Positions 1 through 9,978 of a stretch of 64,000 nt of DNA are shown here, piece after piece (position 1 is the first letter of the stretch; the number at the start of each line of letters is the position of its first letter). Source of the stretch: Nitzschia sp. pyKryTriq1 (taxonomy: Eukaryota > Bacillariophyta > Bacillariophyceae > Bacillariales > Bacillariaceae). The position numbers were made by a program, and so were the translations under genes. The notes beneath the pieces are model-generated. The model did not search any database. It was not told the DNA's origin and saw only the letters and a list, made by a program, of their open reading frames with translations. The DNA lies in contig OY101118.1 of NCBI GenBank assembly GCA_956465555.1, forward strand, positions 434,001 to 498,000. The letters are read 5' to 3'.

Positions 1-279
1 AATGAAGGACGCCGTGTGACACTCATGATGGCCTTTTGGAAACACATTCAAATCCGAGACGATAAAACTCCGGGAAGTGCCAGACCCTTTCCTACCAAGA
101 AGCTTCCGTCATGGGCGGCCGACTTGACGGACGACGAGCATGTATCCAAGCAGCGCCCTGACAGCCTTTCAGAAGCATCACCAATTCCACTTTCTACAGT
201 TTATGAAACATTAGAGGGTGAACCCTGGAAGAGTCAAATGGGGATGCCGGACTATGAACAAGTATTTCAAGGTTTTTAA
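1..279 (+). CDS. 3' end of an unrecognised protein, cut by the window edge
   Basis: The frame is open from base 1 to a TAA at 277-279, giving the last 92 residues. The piece begins NEGRRVTLMMAFWK and includes a Pro-rich SARPFPTKKLPSWAADL stretch and an acidic tail ending DYEQVFQGF. The GRRVTLMMAF segment looks like the closing strand of a folded domain. A GTG at 16 is inside the frame and is not a credible start, because the frame continues to the left. The gene is convergent with the ABCG gene, whose stop lies at 387, and the 107-base gap is normal for this densely packed locus. I do not recognise the family. The coding call rests on the frame, the residue composition and the convergent layout. 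Confidence 0.6.
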   Translation, partial: NEGRRVTLMMAFWKHIQIRDDKTPGSARPFPTKKLPSWAADLTDDEHVSKQRPDSLSEASPIPLSTVYETLEGEPWKSQMGMPDYEQVFQGF

Positions 280-386
280 TAAGCTTGTAGCCAATGGTTC
301 TATAAACGTTATGGAGCAGGCGCCATATTGAAATGCAAATCCTATGTAGTCGTCCAAATCTTCTTCTTCTTCTTCGACAAGACCCT

Positions 387-2708
387 CTAAGAAAAGAATC
401 TTCCTCGCTTTCGTAGCACAAGGATCGCTGCCACACGTAGTACAACAAACAGCCCACACATAGCCAGCCAGTACCACCATGCATCGTCTGGATTCACATT
501 GTTTTGCTCCATTATCAGCATGCAGTTCTCAGCATCACCAGCATCGCAGTTGGAAAATTCGTAGATGATTGCCAAACCAGCGGCATATTTCAAAGAACAC
601 AGGTACTGAATCCAGCTGAAAGAAAATATTAGTATCAGTATTTGTCGGTTTCACGCGTTTTAACCAACACACTTCAAATATTCGACGCTCCAAGGGGACG
701 TACCTTACCCAAACTGGAATCAGATTAGTAGCTATAAAGATGCCCGAAAAGTAGAACTGCGGGACGACCACCAAAGGAAAGAAGGCCATGGCCATTTTCG
801 CATCGGTAAAGTAGCTTCCCAGCAACACGCAGACTGCCGTAGTTGTCAGCGCCAATGCATAGCACAGGAGAAAGAAGATGAAGAAGTTCATCTGAATTCC
901 AATCATGAAGTAGGCAATCAAGTCCAGCACCACCATGGCGACGAAGGACTGCAAGGCTTCCGCAACAAGTTTGGACAAGAAGTAAGGTAAAATAGTGTAG
1001 TGATTGGTGGCGTACTCTCTCAAAAAGACCGGCCGTTCCGAGGAGAAAATAAGCAAGGCGGTTTGACTTTGACCCATCATGACACCTGAAGTAGTATAGT
1101 ACAGGTGTATATAGAAGAATTCAACAAAGCGACGATCACTGGTTAGGTCGAATACGGATAGGGATCCGACAAAGATCCAAAAAAACCGACTTACTCATTA
1201 GGACATTCACTACCGCTCCCAGCTGCGCCTGGACGACCTATAATAGATCATACATTCACACGAAGAATCAATGAGTCGTTCTGTTCAAGGGTAATGTGTA
1301 GGCATGGACGGGAAATTCGACGAAGAAAAAGATATGACGTACCAGCAAATCCGTGCGATCGTCCCTTCCAACTCCAAAGAAAATGACCCCAAAAATGAGA
1401 GCCAAGAGAGCTGTAATGCCCACGTTGGCAATCATTGGGGCAGGATTTCGAATCATTGAATTCTTTTCACGCTGCAAAAGCATGTACTGCTGTGTCGCAA
1501 ACGAGGCGGTACTTCCTTTGGTTTTCGAGGTGGAGATCATTTTGCTCATTCTTGTAGTTTCCTGTACCTTTTCTGCTCCACGTTCTGGCTGTTGTGGAAA
1601 GAATCCACGAGATTCTAGAGTCTCGATCGACTCGCTCTGGGCCACATCCTGGTGTACGTTAATATATTGATTGGGTGGGTTAGTATCGTTGAGCATCTGC
1701 TGATGATTCATAGTCTATCACACTGGCACTGTCACTTACCAATATCCAGTCGGCAGGGTTATAATGTTTCGGAATCGGATACTGACAAGCCGCAAAGTCA
1801 TCACTGACGTCCCGGCACATGCCCTGGTACATCAGTCGCCCACGATGTAACAGCAGCAATCGATCAAATTTGCCAAAGACTTGAGACGAGGGCTGGTGGA
1901 TGGTGAACAGAACAGTATTGTTGTTGCCCCGGTATTTCGCAACCTTTTCTAGCAGTTCCAAGACTTGACGGGCCGATGTTGCATCGAGCCCAGATGTGGG
2001 CTCGTCCAAAAAGATAATGGTGGGATTTGAAATGAGCTCCACACCGATCGATGTCCTTCGGCGTTCTCCTCCAGACAATTCCGAAATGAGCGAATCTGCG
2101 CAAGCCACTAATCCCAAATCATCCAGAAGCGTGGTAATCAAAGCTTGGTGATCATCGTTTGCTGCTGATACTGATGCTGCTGTTTGGGTGGTCTTGGCTC
2201 GACGGGGTAACCTCAATCGAGCTGAAAAGAGTAGCGATTCTCGGACGGTCGAAGATGTATTCAAAGAATCCTGTTGCGCCACAAAGGCGAATTTCTTTTG
2301 AATGCTACGTTGACTGGGATCAATAGGTGAGCCTCCAAGTCGAACATTGCCTTCAATCAGAACGGTCTTGTTGCTAATGATTCGCCCCGCCAGTACGTGA
2401 AACAAACTCGTCTTGCCAGCGCCAGATGCCCCCATGATCGCAGTCGTTTCTCCAGGCCGTGCTTGGCCCCACACATGATCCAGAACCATCTTGGGAGACG
2501 ACTGGTCGCCTTTGCGTTTGGAACGAATGGTCATGCTAATGTTGCTCCATTCAAGCAGTTCTCCTTGGCGGCGGCTGGAATGCAGAGTGGATACATTCAC
2601 ATCGCCACCACCTTCAAGAACGCCGGGACTTGGAGGAGCCGCTTCTTCGATATCGGGAACAGTACTGATATTAGCAGGCGTGCTTTTATTCGAGTCCAGA
2701 AGAGTCAT
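387..2708 (-). CDS. ABCG (White/WBC)-type half-transporter
   Basis: Half-size ABC transporter with the ATPase first and the membrane domain second, the order typical of subfamily G, which usually exports lipids, sterols or pigments. I place five exons at 2708-1740, 1648-1343, 1237-1195, 1085-704 and 615-387 (minus strand), all with GT-AG introns of 88-109 bases, for a 642-residue product. Walker A GASGAGKTS is at 93-101, the signature LSGGERRRTS at 211-220 and Walker B IIFLDEPTSGLD at 231-242, followed by the ABCG-typical YNPADWIL. The membrane part has ERPVFLREYATNHY and ends in IPVWVSWIQYLCSLKYAAG, which appears only with the GTACGT donor at 703. The C-terminus has the loop cysteines (NCDAGDAENC) and a last helix. 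The protein must dimerise to work. Substrate and membrane are unknown. The start is the first ATG of the long open exon. Confidence 0.9.
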
Positions 2709-3552
2709 ACTGTAGTATAGTGCAGGTCAGTTGATGATTGATGGAAGGTTGATTTTGTGTCATGAGAATAATGTGGTATCATGCAATTCTCCTCGCCCAC
2801 CTTCCTCGGAAGTCTTGGACTTCGCATCGGCGCTTGACACCCCCTTCCTTAGATTTTCAGAATTGCCACATGTAACACTCTGCACACTACAACAGCAATG
2901 TGGCAACTTTTTCACTCCATTGTCCAAATCTTATGATACACTTAAACATAACTGTATTCATTGCATTCATTAGATGCTTTCAGATAACTTCTCTATCGAT
3001 CTTCATCATGCCGGTATTACCGGCTGGTACAAAAAAGATTGTAGTGAAGAATGCTGATATGTACGTGATGATACGTGCAAGAAACATCACGCGTAGACTG
3101 CGGTAATGGTGAAATATCATCATCACAAATAATCACAAGCGTTCTGTGAAGCTTCAAGAAGCCTCTGCTTCGCCGAGGAAAGCGATCGGATGAGTCTTGG
3201 GGCATATTATTTTCCACTTGTGGCATAAATAATGATGTTTCAACATCGACATTCATCATCACGCTTCACCACGCGTGAACGTGAACCACTAATTAACAAC
3301 TCATTTGAATTGGATCGTGGCTGAGATGAATCAGCGTGTTTCAGACCATCAGTATGCGCAGCGACCGGTTCAAAAGCGGCTTATCGGCCACTAAAAACCT
3401 CCCTGCTCGAGCATTTTCCCAAACTAGAAATTTTATATCCAAGTCCCAATTCTCCCTTGTGATGTACGAAGTCTCACAATTTCGGGAGCCCATCGACATA
3501 CAATCAAAAGAATTCTCCTAGCTAGCGGTAACACGAGCAACAACAAACCCGA
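2709..3552. other. Divergent intergenic region, ABCG / heat-shock factor
   Basis: This 844-base region separates the head-to-head starts of the ABCG and HSF genes. The open frames in it are short and lack protein-like composition. The one recognisable signal is the heat-shock element listed separately at 3148-3160. Confidence 0.6.
3148..3160. promoter_or_regulatory. Three-unit heat-shock element
   Basis: The sequence GAAgcTTCaaGAA contains three alternating nGAAn units with exact 5-base spacing, the consensus bound by trimeric heat-shock factor. It lies 393 bases upstream of the HSF start and 440 bases upstream of the ABCG start. It could therefore allow HSF self-regulation, stress control of the transporter, or both. 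Function is inferred only from the match. Confidence 0.55.
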
Positions 3553-4458
3553 ATGCATCAGCTCCAGCCGCCACCCATCGACGCTCCCTCCGTCCAGCGG
3601 CGTATCGACGATCATCAATCTTCTTCTACTACTAGTAGTACGAGCATCTCCTCACGCCAATCCAATAAAGAATGGATCAAAGAGTCGTGGTTTGAGATTT
3701 CCCCAGCACCAAACGAGCGCACACGCCAAGATCATCGGACATCATCGGCATCCAAATCTTCCTCTTATTCACATGGTGAAGAATCCTCCAACTCTTCTCC
3801 TCCATTGTCGAACAAACACTACACCCCGTTTCTCGTCAAGCTACACAAAGCCCTGAGTGATGCGGCAATCGAGGGTCTGGAAAGCATTCTGTCGTGGCAT
3901 CCCGATGGAAAGGGATTTCGAGTACACGATACCCCACTTTTCGCCAAACATATTTTACCAAAATATTTCGAGGCACAATCCAAGTATAGATCATTCCAAC
4001 GACAGCTTAACCTGTATGGGTTTGTGAGAGAGATCGATGGGAAAGATACCGGGTACTATCGACACTCAAAGTTTCAAAGAGCAAAACCAGAGCTATGCCA
4101 ACGCATGAAAATAAATAAAAACAGAGGAACACAACGAACCACCAGTCCTGCCTCGTCCGCGGAACTCAAACGATCATTGTCGGATAGCAACGTTGCTTTG
4201 GCCGCAGAAGGCACGAAGAGCGAAAGTCCGCCAAGCGAGCCAACACGGAAACGTTCGTCCTGTGGGGGAGATAAGATGGACACAAACGCAACTGGTGCAG
4301 ACGAATCACGAGCTTCTTCGTTGGACCAAGAAGAAGACGTACTATCCAAAACTGCCAGCAGAGCACCCAAGCGATGGAAGAGTGACGACTTTGCAGTCTT
4401 TGCTGGCAGAATCTTTTATCCTGTGGATGATAGGGAATTGAGGAACGCTATTTTATAG
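3553..4458 (+). CDS. Heat-shock factor-type transcription factor
   Basis: Single-exon protein of 301 residues with an HSF-type winged-helix DNA-binding domain at about 92-187. The landmarks are PFLVKLHKAL, then ILSWHPDGKGFRV, FAKHILPKYF, the recognition-helix region SFQRQLNLYGF at 147-157, and YYRHSKFQRAKPELC. HSFs bind nGAAn arrays in the nucleus, and this family is greatly expanded in diatoms. The N-terminal 90 residues are Ser-rich and look disordered. After the domain come Lys/Arg-rich and acidic low-complexity stretches. I see no clear long heptad repeat for trimerisation, so it may be a short or degenerate one. The start is the first ATG in frame. A matching heat-shock element lies upstream. 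The gene converges on the site-2 protease gene with only 53 bases between the stops. Confidence 0.93.
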   Translation: MHQLQPPPIDAPSVQRRIDDHQSSSTTSSTSISSRQSNKEWIKESWFEISPAPNERTRQDHRTSSASKSSSYSHGEESSNSSPPLSNKHYTPFLVKLHKALSDAAIEGLESILSWHPDGKGFRVHDTPLFAKHILPKYFEAQSKYRSFQRQLNLYGFVREIDGKDTGYYRHSKFQRAKPELCQRMKINKNRGTQRTTSPASSAELKRSLSDSNVALAAEGTKSESPPSEPTRKRSSCGGDKMDTNATGADESRASSLDQEEDVLSKTASRAPKRWKSDDFAVFAGRIFYPVDDRELRNAIL

Positions 4459-4511
4459 ACATTTGTATGCTTTGATTTTTTTCCCTTTGCCAACTTGTTT
4501 TATGTGACCTT

Positions 4512-6179
4512 TTATCTTCCGTTGATGATAGATCCAACGTCCGAGAAGGCCGTAGACACGCTGACCAAAAGCAGAAGTAATATAGCCACACTTGTGATGC
4601 CCTCTTGAAGCTGCTGATTGACCTTCTTTCCTGTCACTGCTTCGGCGAGAACAAACACTAGCTGGCCTCCATCCAGTGCGGGCAACGGCAGAGCGTTGAT
4701 AACTCCCAGATTCACTGATAGGGCGGCAGCAAACAACAATACAGCGGTAACATCCCTAGTCGAAACGACCTCTGTACCCGACCTGATGAGGCCGATGGGA
4801 CCCGACACGGATTGGCCTGGAGGCGGTCCTTTTCCCATGAGTACCATTCCCAGCAACGATAAAAGTCCATCCAAAGTCTGAGAAATCATCTGCGAAAGGT
4901 ATCGGTAGGCAAGTACCGCCGCCTCCATGATGTCATCGCTCTTTATCTTTTGAATTTCTTTGAAATTTGGTCCCAAAAAGACACCAATCGTTTGTATCGA
5001 ACCCGATTTTTGAGGCTTGACCGTGACGTCGAATTGACTGGCCTCTCCTCCACGCTTGACTTGAAGTTTCAAAGACTGACCACTGGGTGTATCTCGAATG
5101 GCACCAATAATGTCACTGACTTGTTTTTGAGCACCTTTGGGTGACTGAGTCGTCATGCTGATGGGCTGCCCGTTGATACCAACGATAATATCGCCTTGCC
5201 TCAAAAGTCCCGCCGAGGGCCCATCCGATCTTGGAGCCTGGCTCACAACGACCCCCGAATCAAAGACAGGTTGTGGAATACCAGTTCCCAAGTTGATTTC
5301 TCCAAAATACAACAGGAATGCTAAAATCATGTTGAAAATGACACCTCCACTCAAAACCACAGCTCGCTCTTGCCACGGACGATTTTGCAGCAAGTTGGGA
5401 TCGTCAAAATAGGGAATTTCAAAATCTTCCGGGTCGACTGGTTCTGGCTTGGCTCGTGCTTTTCCTCGCTGGAATACTTTTTTCCACCAAGCTAGATTAT
5501 TATTATTATTATTATTATTCGAGGAGGAGTCCGCAGCCGCCCTACGCGCCGCCTCTCGTTTGCGCTTTTGTCGTCGCTGTTCATCCCAAGTTCCTAGTGT
5601 GAGAATATTGATAGCATCTTGCCACGCCGTCCAGTTTTCTTCCTCCCTACGTTTGCGAAAGGCCTCTCTTGCCGCATTGCGCAGTTCCTCGACTACCGTA
5701 ATATTATAATTCTCGGGAAACCGCACATATCCGCCGAGCGGAAGGGCACGAAGATTGAATTCATTCCCAATGGCTTCAAAGCCGACCAGTTTGGGACCAA
5801 ATCCAATGGAGAATTCCACCACACTAATATTGAAGGTACGTGCGGCAAGATAGTGGCCCGCTTCATGGATCAACACAATGCCCGCCAGTACGCTCACGGC
5901 TCCAATCGGAGAGCTGGCAATGGCGGTCAGGGGAGATACCTCTAGCTGAGTCGTCGTAGTCGTTGTTGTCGAGGTGGAAGTCTTTTGGATGAACTGCTGC
6001 TTCTTTCTATAATCAGAAGAGGAGGAAGTGGTCCATGGGCCATTGCGCGTACCGGTAGAAATGCCGGGCACAGAAAGGGGCGTTTTCGATGGAAGAGATG
6101 ATTGAAAGGAATTCGACAGGTCCAAGGTGGCGAGAAAAGCAATCAAGCCTCCGAGAAAGGCGAGGGATTGTGGTTTCAT
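4512..6179 (-). CDS. Site-2 protease (M50/RseP type) with PDZ domain, probably plastid
   Basis: Single-exon, 555-residue intramembrane zinc metalloprotease of the RseP/S2P group. The zinc site HEAGH is at 105-109, and the second active-site motif, NALPLPALDGG, has LDG at 502-504. A PDZ domain lies at about 310-390 (AGLLRQGDIIVGINGQPIS). Membrane segments surround both catalytic motifs, with another before the PDZ domain. The N-terminus has a hydrophobic signal (GGLIAFLATLDLSNSFQ) and then a Ser/Thr-rich stretch, which fits a diatom bipartite plastid presequence. An insertion of about 100 Lys/Arg- and Asn-rich residues lies between the first two membrane segments, and its poly-Asn run is encoded by an AAT trinucleotide repeat. 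The likely role is regulated proteolysis of a plastid membrane protein, as for EGY/RseP relatives. The substrate is unknown. Confidence 0.9.
   Translation of the reverse strand: MKPQSLAFLGGLIAFLATLDLSNSFQSSLPSKTPLSVPGISTGTRNGPWTTSSSSDYRKKQQFIQKTSTSTTTTTTTQLEVSPLTAIASSPIGAVSVLAGIVLIHEAGHYLAARTFNISVVEFSIGFGPKLVGFEAIGNEFNLRALPLGGYVRFPENYNITVVEELRNAAREAFRKRREEENWTAWQDAINILTLGTWDEQRRQKRKREAARRAAADSSSNNNNNNNNLAWWKKVFQRGKARAKPEPVDPEDFEIPYFDDPNLLQNRPWQERAVVLSGGVIFNMILAFLLYFGEINLGTGIPQPVFDSGVVVSQAPRSDGPSAGLLRQGDIIVGINGQPISMTTQSPKGAQKQVSDIIGAIRDTPSGQSLKLQVKRGGEASQFDVTVKPQKSGSIQTIGVFLGPNFKEIQKIKSDDIMEAAVLAYRYLSQMISQTLDGLLSLLGMVLMGKGPPPGQSVSGPIGLIRSGTEVVSTRDVTAVLLFAAALSVNLGVINALPLPALDGGQLVFVLAEAVTGKKVNQQLQEGITSVAILLLLLVSVSTAFSDVGSIINGR
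5503..5520. repeat. ATT/AAT trinucleotide microsatellite inside a coding region
   Basis: About six uninterrupted ATT units (AAT on the coding strand) encode a poly-Asn run in the loop of the site-2 protease gene. Length changes would stay in frame. Confidence 0.85.
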
Positions 6180-6932
6180 GACACCGGGAATAGTAAGTCG
6201 GAGGATATTATTTCAAGGACCAATATCGGTTTTTCTGGCGAGATCCAAAGATGAAACAATGCTATAGATAGTCAGCACTGGTACAAGCTCGGGACTTTAA
6301 AAAGATGATAAAATAACAATAATAATGCTTGTTGATGACGAATGACGACGATGGTGATCGACGTTTCACGTTGTTGAACAACGTACTGGTATGTGCCGCC
6401 TTTTTTTAGTTCTCTTTTACTGTACGAGTAGTTTTCTTCTTTCGATCTGATGCCACGAAAAAGGTGGCATCAGGCAGAGGTTTTCGATCGATGATGACGT
6501 CACCAACGTGACAGAGCACCGCACGCAAACGCACGCGCGAAGAGACCCACGGATGCACGAAAGCGTCTTTTGCATATCCAATGGATAAGCGAACATTCAG
6601 GATTCTCCATATCCGAATACTTTTTATGATATATCCAATGGTTAGTGTCTGTCGTGTCTGCGGCGTCTGTTTGTTCTTCTCCTCCCTTTTCGTCCTTTTT
6701 CCGTCTGTCATCCCTTTCCTCGGTAAAATGTGACCGATCCGATCACTTCGTCTCAACTCCAAGATAACGTGATCGATGGGACCGAATTATTTTTTCATGC
6801 CGCCACGAGGAATTTCATTCGGATGGCAAGTCGTATTACAACCGATGCAACCGACCGTGATCTTTCACAACCTAGCGTTGTGTCAGATTACGTTTGATGA
6901 CAGAAACAAAAAATCAATTGTACTACTACCTG

Positions 6933-7052
6933 TGAATCACGTTTTATTTTGTTGCTGGCGTGCCAGAGTCGCATAGGACATAGAATCGTTAAGTAATTTT
7001 ATCGCAATGGATTGGATTTGCCTATTGTATCCATTGGATATGTATGGGGTGC
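6933..7052. repeat. Direct repeat, left copy (partner at 9979-10092)
   Basis: It runs from TGAATCACGTTTTATTTTG to GGATATGTATGGGGTGC and matches 9979-10092 in the same orientation. Differences are a few substitutions and small indels in the middle (ATCGCAATGGATTGG against AGAGATTGG). The two copies flank the surface-protein gene and the Copia remnant. Confidence 0.85.
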
Positions 7053-7333
7053 TGCACGAAAGACCGCCGACGTACGGTATGTGTAGGCATGAAGACGCCA
7101 CGTGGAATTGCTTGGGACAATTTGCTCGAATTGGTCGACAAGCGTAATAATGGTGATTCTTCTTCTTGTTCGATCATAGATCAGACGATGAGATAGAGAT
7201 ATGATGATCGATGAGAAAGTCTACCTAGTTAGACTACTAGAGAGCAAGTCTATTTGAAAGATCAATACAATCTATCTCTCATCTCAAGCAAGGATTTATC
7301 ATACTGTAGATTCAGGACGTACAGTACTTGTTG

Positions 7334-7386
7334 TCATATCTGCTTGCTCTAAAGCACCAGTACTCTTAGAGAGCAAGGCAGATATC
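7334..7386. repeat. Imperfect hairpin just downstream of the surface-protein gene
   Basis: The arm TCATATCTGCTTGCTCTAAAG (split here as TCATATCTGC and TTGCTCTAAAG) pairs with CTTAGAGAGCAAGGCAGATA after an 8-12 base loop. It ends about 16 bases past the stop of the 7402-8790 gene. It could be a 3'-end structure or the tip of an old inverted-repeat element. Confidence 0.5.
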
Positions 7387-7401
7387 ATGCATCTCTTGTT
7401 T

Positions 7402-8790
7402 TTAATGAAGAAATAGGGTCCCAACCGTAACGAATCCAAGAAGAATGGTAGACCAAGAAGCCAAGAAGGAATGGAATGCTGCTCGAGGGGCCGAACTGAA
7501 TTGGGTTACTCCCTCCAATTCGAATTCCAATACAAAGTCCACATCCACTTGGTTGTAGACCGTTGCTGCGCTCGGCTGAAAGAAAACTCTTCCCATGGCA
7601 ACCAATGCCTGTGGACTCTTCTGTCGGAGAAAGTCTCGACTCAAGGTCGTTTCTACGATGCAAATTTGTTCCCCACATTCCTTGCCGGTCAATCCGTCAA
7701 TCGATACAGATCGCTGTTCGATCGCTGTTTGTCTCAAAGGATATGTGCCCGTGTTCAAGTCATAGTAGAGCGATTCAACGTCTTTCAGAGTCGCACCAGC
7801 CTCCACCGCCGCGGCATTCGGTTGGATGCAGAGACGCACCGGGCCAGAATCGGGAACGGGAGCATTGTTGGGGACTTCTTCATCGATGTTGGATACAAGA
7901 TAATCGAGATTGATATTCGCAGGGCAAGTGAATACTTGCACTCCCCACGTTTCTGCGCAAAGATGGCGAGACGCCGCGCGGCCACCATTCCTCTTGCTGG
8001 TCTTCTCCCTATCATCCGCCACGGCATTGACACGGGTGGAGGGCGCCGGGGGCACGTTGTTGGAGGACTCCTCCGGCAACGAGGTCAGCATTCTCGTGCG
8101 ACAGTCGGGGCCCGTGCATGCCGACCTCTGAGCGACACTAGTGCTGGTGAAATCTAGGTACTGCTCATCGTCCACGGTAAAGCGTGCCCCAAAGGTCACT
8201 TGGGTTTCCTGAAAGACCACCTCCACTACATCACTGGTGTATTTACTGTGTGAGGGCGGAAAGCCATTCCAGATACTCAATTTGACACACAAACGAACGT
8301 CGCCACGAGATTCAATTTCCGGTACCACACCCGATCGCTCGGTCTCGGTATAAATGAGACTACCATATTCCTGCAATCCATACGGATTGATCTCGAGATT
8401 CAGTGAAGCGGTATTCGTCAGTCCGTAGGATAGGTCGAGTCCTGATATGATGGGGGTACCGTTGGCAGTGGCGTTGGCTTCCGGTGCGGTGGGAATTTCG
8501 GTCTGGCAATCATAATCGAACACCTGAAATGTAATCCATTCAGGATCCGGGACCTGGACAGTATATCTCATGATGACTCCCTTGACACGGGAGTCAATAA
8601 ATGGATCATCGAGGCTAAAGGGTGGCGGCCCTCCACTTGGGCAGATTTCCACAAAACTTTCATTCCTCCATCGAAAGTCATAGTCCTGGTACGCTTCAGT
8701 ATTGTTCCCTTCTTCTTGACCGACAACGATTCTTGTCGGATCGATCGATAGAAGTATCACGAGGAAAGCAGCCGTCTTTATCATTTTCAT
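7402..8790 (-). CDS. Secreted or surface-anchored protein with a duplicated module
   Basis: Single-exon, 462-residue protein of unknown function. An N-terminal signal peptide (AAFLVILLSIDPTRIVVGQ) and a C-terminal hydrophobic tail (FLASWSTILLGFVTVGTLFLH) suggest secretion with a membrane or GPI-like anchor. The body contains two related modules. The first has FDYDCQTEI followed by DVRLCVKLSI, and the second has FTCPANI followed by PVRLCIQPNA, each with spaced cysteines and a beta-rich pattern. Between them is a Ser/Arg-rich linker. Several N-x-S/T sites (NNTEA, NESF, NATANGT) fit glycosylation. I do not recognise a named domain. The architecture resembles lineage-specific diatom cell-surface proteins, which is an inference from composition only. 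Confidence 0.82.
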   Translation of the reverse strand: MKMIKTAAFLVILLSIDPTRIVVGQEEGNNTEAYQDYDFRWRNESFVEICPSGGPPPFSLDDPFIDSRVKGVIMRYTVQVPDPEWITFQVFDYDCQTEIPTAPEANATANGTPIISGLDLSYGLTNTASLNLEINPYGLQEYGSLIYTETERSGVVPEIESRGDVRLCVKLSIWNGFPPSHSKYTSDVVEVVFQETQVTFGARFTVDDEQYLDFTSTSVAQRSACTGPDCRTRMLTSLPEESSNNVPPAPSTRVNAVADDREKTSKRNGGRAASRHLCAETWGVQVFTCPANINLDYLVSNIDEEVPNNAPVPDSGPVRLCIQPNAAAVEAGATLKDVESLYYDLNTGTYPLRQTAIEQRSVSIDGLTGKECGEQICIVETTLSRDFLRQKSPQALVAMGRVFFQPSAATVYNQVDVDFVLEFELEGVTQFSSAPRAAFHSFLASWSTILLGFVTVGTLFLH

Positions 8791-9419
8791 GGTGGTGGTG
8801 GTTGTGATTAATATCGAAGGTGTTTCTTCGAAGTGTCAAGTTCTTCCTCTGGATCTGTTTTTGGCAAGAACGATAATACCCGTACTCCTTACTACTGTGT
8901 CGGTGCGATCTTTTGAGAACAGCAGCTTCGTACCGCCGGTACGAGTATCGACGAAAATCACATCTCACGCCATTTTCGATAAGATCTCCCGAGAAGGGCA
9001 AAAAGATCATCCGTCAAAACCTTCGTCAATGTAGAATAAAAGCGCCCGTGGTGGCGTGGTGTGTTTATCGTTACGTGATCCGGATGTGAATATTCCAGAT
9101 TGTGCGCTCCTCTGAGCTGCGGTCATTCGGGATGCTTCCCGAAGTCATTGTGCAACGCGCGTGCCAGCGCGTTCGCCCATTCTACGACTACTATGACCAT
9201 ATTTGTTCTGTCCCCGTGATCTGATTCGACTCCAATGAGGATTCTGCCTCATGTTCTCGTGCTCTTACTTGCGCACGTGGCGTCGGATCGGATCATTGTT
9301 CGCAGTGACAACACACACCAATGCAGAGGCCGGCGTCTCGTACCCGTTGCGACTCTTCTTAATTGCGTCTCGTCCCCGGTGTCATATTCTTGTCCCCGGT
9401 GACACACATGCATCCTTAC

Positions 9420-9850
9420 CCATTTATGTAATACTATTTTACAACTTGTCTGTACCCGTAGTAGTGTACTTACCACAAGATCTTGGAAATAAGATACTTG
9501 AGGCGCGGGCCGGGCAACAATTTGGTGAGAACATCTGCCAAATTCGTTTCGCCGTCCTCGTGTGTGATTCTGCAAGCGCCTGCTGCTTGCGATTCGCGTG
9601 CCTTGTGATAGGCGACCGCGTTTGACTTCTTCTGCAGATTCGAACCCAGTCGCGTCGTGCTTTGCACTACCGAATTGTTATCGCAAAAGATATCACATGG
9701 GCCGTCCAGTGCGACCCCCATCATTCTTAACTTGTACCGCATACCTTCGATCATCTCGATCGCCGTTCTCAACGCGCAGATCTCTGATCCCCACGTCGAC
9801 GTTTCCACCGTCGTCTGTCTCTTCGAGTACCACAGGTTGTGAGCCAGAGG
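9420..9850 (-). mobile_element. Ty1/Copia retrotransposon remnant, 3' end of pol (RNase H)
   Basis: On the minus strand, the translation from about 9845 to 9470 has the hallmarks of the end of a Copia polyprotein: WYSKRQTTVETSTWGSE, the acidic IFCDNNSVV, and the closing HEDGETNLADVLTK. This is the Copia RNase H domain. No integrase or reverse transcriptase part is seen upstream and no matching pair of long terminal repeats could be identified, so this is a broken, truncated fossil. The retained segment is still well conserved, which suggests moderate rather than great age. It probably belongs to the diatom Copia lineages. Confidence 0.85.
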
Positions 9851-9978
9851 AAAGTAGTGACGTACGTGTTCTCGCGCGGAATAAATTAATTCGCGCGTCG
9901 GTTCAATTCTTCTGGAAAGCGTCGTTTTCGGCCATCTTCGAGTGGAGGCTCAAAAATGGTGAAAATTTGTGTCACTGG

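Larger units (their letters stand above)
6180..7401. other. 1.2 kb intergenic region with repeat and hairpin
   Basis: I find no convincing gene here. A 118-residue open frame on the minus strand (6406-6762) has no recognisable features. The region holds the left copy of a 115-120 base direct repeat (6933-7052) and an imperfect hairpin (7334-7386). The word CATATCCAATGGATA at about 6570 recurs in inverted form at about 7027. Confidence 0.6.

Noticed and set aside
1649-1739. A 25-base intron in the ABCG gene (donor 1739, acceptor at the nearest AG)
   Set aside because: It is too short for a spliceosomal intron. The acceptor before GATGTGGCC gives 91 bases, keeps phase and yields NPADWILDVAQ.
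6406-6762. A 118-codon open frame in the gap before the site-2 protease gene
   Set aside because: It is Lys/Arg-rich with no pattern, no splice partners and no domain, so it is probably chance.
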